DNA of 10,472 bases from Chloroflexota bacterium (GTDB lineage: Bacteria; Chloroflexota; Dehalococcoidia; JAUQQI01), in contig JAUQQI010000259.1 in the NCBI GenBank assembly GCA_030549955.1, positions 1 through 10,472 of the forward strand, given 5' to 3'. The notes under the pieces were generated by a model. It was not told the origin of the DNA. It saw nothing but the letters and a program-made list of their open reading frames with translations, and did no database searches. Below, piece by piece: positions 6,199-10,472 of the stretch (positions are counted from its first letter, which is position 1; each line of letters begins with the position of its first letter). A program made the position numbers and the translations under genes.

Positions 6199-7131
6199 TT
6201 ACCACCAGATCACTTTTTCGGCGGCTTCTTCGAGCTCCTCCACCGGGGTCGTCCAGACCCCGCTCGATAGATACTTCCAGCCGCCGTCGGCGAAGAGCAC
6301 AACGATGTTTCCTCTGGTCAGCCGTTCGGCGTACCTGAGGGCGGCGTAGAGGGCGGCCCCGGATGAGATCCCGGCGAAGATGCCTTCCCGCCGGAGCAGC
6401 TCCCGGGTCAGCCGGAAGGAGTCGATGGCCCGGACCAGAATTTTGCCGTCGAGGAGGTTCAGGTCGAGAATCGGGGGCACAAACCCCTCCTCCAGGCTTC
6501 GGAGGCCCTGAACCTGTTCGCCCGGGTGGGGCTCGGCGGCGACAACCCGGATGTTCGGATTGTATTCTTTAAGGCGGCGGCCAACCCCCATCAGGGTTCC
6601 GCCGGTTCCCAGGCCCGCCACGAAGACGTCTACATCCGGCAAATCTGCCAGGATCTCAGGACCGGTCGTCTCGTAGTGGGCGAGGGGATTTGCCAGGTTG
6701 CCGTATTGGTACGGCATGAAATACTGTGGGTCCTCGGCCATCCTGAGGGCGACCTCGATGGACCCGTTTGTCCCCCGCCGGCCCTCGGTCAGGACGATTT
6801 CGGCCCCGAAGGCCTCGAGGACCTGGCGGCGCTCGACGCTGACGTTCTCGGGCATGACAACCTTGAGGCGGTAACCCTTAACCCGGCAGACCATCGCCAG
6901 GGAGATCCCCGTGTTTCCGCTCGTCGGTTCAAGGACGGTTTTGTCGGGCGTGAGCTTGCCTTCGGCCTCGGCCCGCTCAATCATGTATTTGGCGATCCGG
7001 TCCTTGACGCTGCCCGAAGGGTTGTGTCCCTCAAGCTTTGCGAAGATCCGGACGCCTTCTTTCGGCCGGAAGTGCTTGAGCTCTACCAGCGGTGTGCGGC
7101 CGATGGCCGCCAGGATGTCATCGAAGCGCAT
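6199..7131 (-). CDS. cysM: CysM-type cysteine synthase (sulfur-carrier thiocarboxylate dependent)
   Basis: The 310-residue PLP enzyme resembles Mycobacterium CysM, which joins O-phosphoserine-derived aminoacrylate with sulfur from CysO-thiocarboxylate to make cysteine. The PLP lysine is K43 in NPSGSVKDR, the substrate loop [12 protein letters not shown] is 69-80, the phosphate-binding loop GLGTGGTLMG is 173-182, and GIFAGISSGA is 250-259. R211 in GLRSLEEGFVP sits where the M. tuberculosis enzyme has R220, implicated in phosphoserine choice, and the CysM-like end ADGGWKYLSSG is present at 281-291. The correct start is ATG 7131, preceded by GGAGG at eight bases; a longer open frame reaching to 7227 overlaps cysO and has no homologous sequence. 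It overlaps the cysO stop by 14 bases and precedes selD by four. Confidence 0.92.
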   Translation of the reverse strand: MRFDDILAAIGRTPLVELKHFRPKEGVRIFAKLEGHNPSGSVKDRIAKYMIERAEAEGKLTPDKTVLEPTSGNTGISLAMVCRVKGYRLKVVMPENVSVERRQVLEAFGAEIVLTEGRRGTNGSIEVALRMAEDPQYFMPYQYGNLANPLAHYETTGPEILADLPDVDVFVAGLGTGGTLMGVGRRLKEYNPNIRVVAAEPHPGEQVQGLRSLEEGFVPPILDLNLLDGKILVRAIDSFRLTRELLRREGIFAGISSGAALYAALRYAERLTRGNIVVLFADGGWKYLSSGVWTTPVEELEEAAEKVIWW

Positions 7132-7411
7132 GGATGCCCCCTCCAGCCAGGGCCGGGAGGATGGAGATGATATCGCCGTCCCGGGCGGGGGTCTCCAACC
7201 GCTGGAGGAACCGGATGTCTTCGTCATTTAGATAGATATTGATGTGCCGGCGGACCTGGCCGTCCTCGTCGAGGAGAAGCTTCTTCACGCCCGGGAACTC
7301 CTGGTCCAGCCGGTCGAGAATTTCCCCAACTGTCCGGCCCTCGACCCTGAGGACCTTCTGGCCGCCGACCACCGACTGGAGGATCGCCGGAACCCGAACC
7401 TCAACTGCCAT
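7118..7411 (-). CDS. cysO: CysO-type ubiquitin-like sulfur carrier protein
   Basis: The 97-residue beta-grasp protein of the MoaD/ThiS family closely follows the pattern of mycobacterial CysO. It has VPAILQSVVGGQK at 7-19, GEILDRLDQEFPG at 29-41, HINIYLNDEDIRF at 56-68 and DGDIISILPALAGG at 78-91. The carrier is adenylated and thiocarboxylated at its C-terminal glycine by an E1-like enzyme and passes sulfur to CysM, encoded next. The C-terminus does not end at Gly-Gly: GIHALR follows, coded inside the overlap with the cysM start. A Mec+-like metalloprotease would have to trim it. ATG 7411 has GGAGA seven bases ahead. It lies 22 bases after the E1 fusion gene. Molybdopterin MoaD is the alternative, less likely next to CysM. 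Confidence 0.88.
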   Translation of the reverse strand: MAVEVRVPAILQSVVGGQKVLRVEGRTVGEILDRLDQEFPGVKKLLLDEDGQVRRHINIYLNDEDIRFLQRLETPARDGDIISILPALAGGGIHALR

Positions 7412-7433
7412 CTCAACTTCTCCGCAGGCGGTC

Positions 7434-8564
7434 TTAACTCTGGGCCAGCACGGGCACGCCGCAGAAGGCCTCGTAGTCGATAAGCTGGGTAATAGTCGGG
7501 TTGTCCCCGCAGACCGGGCAGTTGGGATTGCGCCGGAGCTTCACGGTCCGGAAGTCCATGGCCAGGGTATCAATGAGGAGGAGCCGCCCGGCCAGCGACT
7601 CACCCAGCTCGAGGATCAGCTTGATGACCTCAGTTGCCTGGATGGCCCCGACCAGCCCGGTCACGACCCCAAACACCCCGGCCTCAGCGCAGTTGGGAAC
7701 CGCCCCCGGGGGCGGCGGAGCCGGATACAGGCAGCGGTAGCACCCCTGCCCGGGCAGGAAAACCGTCACCTGGGCGTCGAACTTGAAGACGCTGGCATCC
7801 ACCAGCGGCTTCCTCAGAAAGACACAGGCATCGTTCACCAGGTAGCGGGTCGGGAAGTTGTCGGACCCGTTCAGCACCACGTCATAATCTTTGATTATGT
7901 CAAGGGCATTGGCCGAGGTCAGGGCAGTGTTGTAGGGCACGACCTCGACGTCGGGGTTGATGCGGCGGACCGTGTCCCGGGCGGATTCGACCTTCGGCCG
8001 GCCGATGGCATCCGTCGTATGGATGACCTGGCGCTGCAGGTTTGAGAGGTCAACGACGTCGAAATCGACGACCCCGATCCGGCCGACCCCGGCCGCCGCC
8101 AGGTAAAGGATGGCCGGGGCCCCGAGGCCCCCCGCGCCGATGACGAGGACACTCGAGCTCAGGAGCTTGCGCTGGCCGGTGCCCCCGATCTCCGGCATGA
8201 TCATGTGCCGGCTGTAGCGGATCACCTGCTCAGGGGTCAGCCGAACCAGCTTCTCCCGGGCCGGGGCGGCCGGCGCCCCGTCGGCACCCCCGGCGAGGGC
8301 CGGAACGACCGCAATCTCATCCCCGTCCCGGACCTGGGTGTTGGGACCGGCCAGGTCTTCGATCTCCTGGTTGTTGACGTAGACGTTGACGTAGCGGCGG
8401 AGCTGGCCGGCCTCGTCAAAGAGCTCCGCGCGCAGGCCGGGGAAACGGGCCGAGAGCCGGTCGAGGGCCTCGGCCACGTCCCGGGCCTCGACCTCAACCC
8501 GGGCCAGGTTGCCCGTGAATCGCCTGAGCGGCGTTCCGATATAGACGCGAACCGGCATCTTCAC
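7434..8564 (-). CDS. Fusion of CysO/MoaD-like sulfur carrier with MoeB/ThiF-type E1 activating enzyme
   Basis: Numbering here counts from ATG 8570. Residues 6-95 are a beta-grasp sulfur carrier ending in ALAGG (91-95), like the free CysO encoded next. After an Ala/Pro linker (96-105), residues 108-378 form an E1-like adenylating domain: RYSRHMIMPEIG (118-129), the ATP-binding VIGAGGLGAP (143-152), VDFDVVDLSNLQRQ (168-181), NGSDNFPTRYLVND (234-247), a zinc site from C277, C280, C351 and C354, and the family cysteine C294 in NCAEAGVFG. The E1 part resembles mycobacterial MoeZ but lacks the C-terminal rhodanese, so sulfur must come from elsewhere. GGAGG (8575-8571) abuts ATG 8570, and GTG 8564 has the best spacing; ATG 8558 is also possible. 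Likely role: activating carriers for CysM. Confidence 0.88.
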   Translation of the reverse strand: MKMPVRVYIGTPLRRFTGNLARVEVEARDVAEALDRLSARFPGLRAELFDEAGQLRRYVNVYVNNQEIEDLAGPNTQVRDGDEIAVVPALAGGADGAPAAPAREKLVRLTPEQVIRYSRHMIMPEIGGTGQRKLLSSSVLVIGAGGLGAPAILYLAAAGVGRIGVVDFDVVDLSNLQRQVIHTTDAIGRPKVESARDTVRRINPDVEVVPYNTALTSANALDIIKDYDVVLNGSDNFPTRYLVNDACVFLRKPLVDASVFKFDAQVTVFLPGQGCYRCLYPAPPPPGAVPNCAEAGVFGVVTGLVGAIQATEVIKLILELGESLAGRLLLIDTLAMDFRTVKLRRNPNCPVCGDNPTITQLIDYEAFCGVPVLAQS

Positions 8565-8580
8565 CATCATCCTCCGTCAG

Positions 8581-9522
8581 TCAAAATGGCATTGTCAGGT
8601 AGCGTTCGCCGGTATCCGGCAGGACCGTAACGACCACCTTGCCCGCCCCGAGCCGCTCGGCGACCTGGAGGGCGGCAAAGACGTTGGCCCCGGAAGAGAC
8701 GCCTACCAGCAGGCCCTCCTCCCGGGTGAGCCGGGCGGCCGTGGCGATAGCGTCCTCGTCCCGGACGTGAATGAGCTCGTCGATAACCTTCCGGTTGAGC
8801 ACGCCCGGCACGAAGCTGGCACCCAGGCCCTGGATGGCGTGGGGCCGGAACTTTCCCCCAGCCAGGACCGGCGCCCGGGCCGGCTCGACCCCCACCACCA
8901 GGACCCCGGGCACTTCCTGTTTGAGGACTTCCCCGACCCCCGTAATGGTTCCGCCGGTTCCGATACCGATGACGACGGCATCAACCCGGCCGTCGGTGGC
9001 CTCGAGAATCTCCCGGGCCGTGGTTTGCCGGTGGATTTCGGGGTTTGCCGGGTTCTCGAACTGCTGGGGCATAAAATAGCCGTGCTTGGCGACCAGTTCC
9101 TGAGCCGCGTAAACGGCCCCGGTCATGCCTTCGATGGCCGGGGTAAGAACGATCTCCGCCCCGAACCGCTGAAGGAGCCGGCGGCGTTCGATGCTCATAT
9201 CCTCCGGCATCGTCAGAATCAGCCGGTAACCTTTGACGGCCGCAACCATCGCCAGTCCGATGCCGGTGTTGCCGCTGGTCGGCTCGACGATGGTGTCACC
9301 CGGCTTGAGAATGCCGGCCCGTTCGGCCGCCTCAACCATCGCAAGGGCGATCCGGTCCTTGACGCTCCCGGCCGGGTTCAGGGACTCAAGCTTGGCGTAG
9401 ATGGTCGCCGAGCCGGGTTTTGGGAGCCGGTTGAGCCGGACCATCGGCGTGTTTCCGATCAGGTCCAGCACGCTGTCCGCCACCTTCGGACGGGTCGAAG
9501 CCTTACGGATAGTCCTGGCCAC
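8581..9522 (-). CDS. cysK: Cysteine synthase A (O-acetylserine sulfhydrylase)
   Basis: The 313-residue cytoplasmic PLP enzyme makes cysteine from O-acetylserine and sulfide. The PLP lysine is K55 in [11 protein letters not shown], the substrate loop [12 protein letters not shown] is 81-92, the phosphate-binding loop [12 protein letters not shown] is 186-197, and [12 protein letters not shown] is 274-285. The ending [12 protein letters not shown] is typical of CysK rather than CysM and length is normal. The start is GTG 9522 with AAGGAG five bases upstream. It follows the Rrf2 gene by 15 bases and precedes the carrier-E1 fusion by about 16. It is therefore a second cysteine synthase in the same operon as cysM, probably the free-sulfide branch. 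Confidence 0.95.
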   Translation of the reverse strand: MARTIRKASTRPKVADSVLDLIGNTPMVRLNRLPKPGSATIYAKLESLNPAGSVKDRIALAMVEAAERAGILKPGDTIVEPTSGNTGIGLAMVAAVKGYRLILTMPEDMSIERRRLLQRFGAEIVLTPAIEGMTGAVYAAQELVAKHGYFMPQQFENPANPEIHRQTTAREILEATDGRVDAVVIGIGTGGTITGVGEVLKQEVPGVLVVGVEPARAPVLAGGKFRPHAIQGLGASFVPGVLNRKVIDELIHVRDEDAIATAARLTREEGLLVGVSSGANVFAALQVAERLGAGKVVVTVLPDTGERYLTMPF

Positions 9523-9537
9523 CGCAACTCCTTGAGC

Positions 9538-9975
9538 CTAAATGTGATACATGACCCGGACTTCGGCCTGCTCCTCCCGCTCCAGCAGGTCCTGAATGGT
9601 TACCGACTCCAGGACCCGCCGGGTCATCGTCCGGATTTCCTGCCAGACCGACCGCTGGCCGCACCGCTCCGAGAGCTGACAGGCCCCTATATCCTCCAGA
9701 CAGTCGAGGACCGTGATATTCCCTTCCAGGGCCGCGATTACCTCGCCCATTGTTATCTGGGTCGGGGGCCGAACCAGCATGTGCCCGCCCTGGGGGCCCC
9801 GAATGCTCCGGATTAGCCCGGCCTTGCGCAGGACCGTAAGGAGCTGGTCAAGGTAAGGCTCGGGGATGAGCTGGCGGGCCGCAATCTCGCTGGTCTGGAC
9901 CGGGCCCTCCCCGTAGTGACGGGCAAGGTCCACCATCGCCCGGATGCCGTAGTCGGCTTTCATTGAAATGCGCAT
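9538..9975 (-). CDS. Rrf2-family transcriptional regulator, likely Fe-S binding
   Basis: The 145-residue protein begins with the Rrf2 signature MRISMKADYGIRAMVDLA. A winged helix-turn-helix follows: helices in TSEIAARQLIPEPYLDQLL (28-46) and the wing RGPQGGHML (59-67). Three cysteines, C92, C99 and C105, lie in the C-terminal loop, close to the IscR [2Fe-2S] ligands (C92, C98, C104 in E. coli) but with one extra residue between the first pair. CymR-type cysteine regulators lack this cluster, so this one probably senses iron-sulfur, redox or sulfur state. It is first gene of the cysK-cysM-selD operon and likely autoregulates it. ATG 9975 is preferred over ATG 9963 because it keeps the MRIS start. 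Confidence 0.92.
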   Translation of the reverse strand: MRISMKADYGIRAMVDLARHYGEGPVQTSEIAARQLIPEPYLDQLLTVLRKAGLIRSIRGPQGGHMLVRPPTQITMGEVIAALEGNITVLDCLEDIGACQLSERCGQRSVWQEIRTMTRRVLESVTIQDLLEREEQAEVRVMYHI

Positions 9976-9993
9976 TGGCCGCCGCCCCCGTTA

Positions 9994-10022
9994 TTGTTTA
10001 GCTGTAAACTCAACTTTATATT
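9994..10022 (+). promoter_or_regulatory. Candidate promoter overlapped by a GTTTA/TAAAC inverted repeat (possible Rrf2 operator)
   Basis: TTGTTT (9994-9999) and TATATT (10017-10022) are 17 bases apart and form a plausible rightward promoter for the iron-sulfur gene at 10217. GTTTA (9996-10000) and TAAAC (10005-10009) are perfect inverted arms with a 4-base spacer, covering part of the -35 and the spacer. Placed between the divergent Rrf2 gene and the rightward gene, the repeat is a natural operator candidate. A leftward promoter for the Rrf2 operon probably lies in the same AT-rich patch (9991-10025), but I see no clear pair. Confidence 0.45.
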
Positions 10023-10075
10023 ACCAAACCGGCGGCTGACGTTTCCAGTGAGGAGTTACTCCGGCAGTGGGTCCC

Positions 10076-10190
10076 GGCCCGGCAGGCGCCGGGGCCACCG
10101 GGTATAATGCCAGGTGGCCAACGGGTGATTCTCCCGTACGGTAGGCTAAAATCTTCCCGATGGCGGATGGGCAGGGCCGAAACTGAGCCT
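10076..10190 (+). promoter_or_regulatory. Candidate structured RNA leader upstream of iron-sulfur subunit gene
   Basis: Several potential stems lie in order. GGCCCGGC/GCCGGGGCC (10076-10096, one bulged G) and GGCCACC/GGTGGCC (10093-10119) share bases, so only one can form at a time. ACGGG/CCCGT follows (10121-10137). AGGCT/AGCCT (10143-10147 with 10186-10190) could enclose CCCG/TGGG (10156-10159 with 10168-10171) and CAG/CTG (10172-10174 with 10183-10185) as a three-way junction. I cannot match it to a known riboswitch. The last stem ends 26 bases before the ATG at 10217. A molybdenum/tungsten cofactor or redox signal would suit the gene, but that is a guess from context. Confidence 0.35.
10093..10119. 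repeat. Inverted repeat enclosing a TATAAT sequence
   Basis: GGCCACC (10093-10099) and GGTGGCC (10113-10119) are perfect 7-base arms around a 13-base spacer that contains TATAAT at 10103-10108. The TATAAT could be the -10 of a second rightward promoter starting near 10115, though no -35 is evident around 10080-10085. The repeat could then be an operator, or an RNA stem if transcription starts further upstream. Confidence 0.45.
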
Positions 10191-10216
10191 TAAAATAGCT
10201 TCAGGACTGTGAGCCG

Positions 10217-10472
10217 ATGACGACTTACGGCTTTTTAATCGACCAGGCCCGGTGCATCGGCTGCCATGCCTGCACGGTCGCGTGCAAGGTGGAGAACGCC
10301 GTGCCCCTGGGGGTTTTTCGGACCTGGGTTAAATACATGGAGAAGGGCACATTCCCCAGCACCCGCCGCTACTTTCAGGTCACCCGCTGCAACCACTGTG
10401 CAAACCCGCCCTGCGTGTCCGTCTGTCCGACCCGGGCGATGTACCAGCGGCCCGACGGGATCGGGGAATGCG
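10217..10472 (+). CDS. Polyferredoxin-type [4Fe-4S] electron-transfer subunit of a molybdopterin oxidoreductase (runs off right edge)
   Basis: The first 85 residues are present. MTTYGFLIDQARCIGCHACTVAC opens with a CxxCxxCxxxC cluster motif (C13, C16, C19, C23), followed by the typical linker PLGVFRTWVKYMEKGTFP (30-47). A second motif, C58-x2-C61-x4-C66-x3-C70, completes a two-cluster module. This is the beta-subunit family of the complex iron-sulfur molybdoenzymes (PsrB, TtrB, ArrB and NrfC types), which carries electrons between a membrane quinone subunit and a molybdopterin catalytic subunit. The particular enzyme cannot be told here; its partners should lie to the right. No Tat signal is present, as usual for this subunit. 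ATG 10217 has AGGA about ten bases upstream. Confidence 0.9.
   Translation, partial: MTTYGFLIDQARCIGCHACTVACKVENAVPLGVFRTWVKYMEKGTFPSTRRYFQVTRCNHCANPPCVSVCPTRAMYQRPDGIGEC

Noticed and set aside
7132..7227. Upstream extension of cysM to 7227
   Set aside because: The extra 32 residues are Ser/Pro-rich antisense-like sequence out of frame over cysO; ATG 7131 has a strong GGAGG and gives the CysM-like N-terminus.
8767..9816. Long plus-strand open frame (349 codons) opposite cysK and the Rrf2 gene
   Set aside because: It spans two clear minus-strand genes and their gap, with a composition expected from antisense codons.
1..10472. CRISPR array, insertion sequence, tRNA or rRNA gene, attachment site
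   Set aside because: No spaced direct repeats, transposase, integrase, tRNA cloverleaf or rRNA sequence was seen; the gene content is ordinary chromosomal metabolism.

Overview
The window is GC-rich bacterial DNA, densely coded on both strands, with short intergenic gaps and many GTG starts. The gene set suggests an anaerobic or thermophilic bacterium that uses selenocysteine: a selenocysteine-containing SelD, a CysO/CysM sulfur-carrier cysteine pathway, a GH57 glycoside hydrolase, and a molybdoenzyme-type iron-sulfur subunit. A deep Firmicutes (Moorella/Ammonifex-like) or Chloroflexota source would fit, but this is an inference without a database search.

Layout. Left block, minus strand: a membrane-anchored sulfite-oxidase-type molybdoenzyme (3433-1925), then lysyl-tRNA synthetase lysS (1669-185), then the start of a GH57 glycoside hydrolase that leaves the window at base 1. 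A possible 49-codon small ORF (1801-1950, plus) lies in the gap before lysS. Middle block, plus strand: a small PD-(D/E)XK-like protein (3510-3950), hpt (3974-4528) and a short MscS-type channel (4558-5115), spaced like an operon. Its last stop codon overlaps the convergent stop codon of selD.

Right block, minus strand, 9975 to 5112: a tightly packed sulfur and selenium operon. The order is an Rrf2-family regulator, cysK, a CysO-MoeB/ThiF fusion (sulfur carrier joined to its own activating E1 enzyme), a second free-standing cysO, cysM, and selD. Gaps are 4-22 bases, and cysO overlaps cysM. Reading the family: the E1-like enzyme would adenylate a carrier C-terminus, the carrier becomes a thiocarboxylate, and CysM uses it to make cysteine. 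CysK is the conventional sulfide route, and SelD makes selenophosphate. Both carrier domains have residues after Gly-Gly, so a Mec+/JAB-type protease seems to be needed; none is in the window.

The clearest hidden feature is that selD starts upstream of its apparent open frame. Reading back to GTG 6194 crosses one in-frame TGA (6146-6144) exactly at the catalytic Cys/Sec site (GAG-U-ACK). A perfect 8-bp hairpin follows at bacterial-SECIS distance. SelD is therefore very probably a selenoprotein of 360 residues, and the window implies active UGA recoding in the host.

Far right: the 241-base region between the Rrf2 gene and the next plus-strand gene has a candidate promoter overlapped by a GTTTA/TAAAC inverted repeat. 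It is followed by a string of potential hairpins, two of them mutually exclusive. The plus-strand gene from 10217 encodes a polyferredoxin-type electron-transfer subunit of a molybdopterin oxidoreductase and runs off the right edge.
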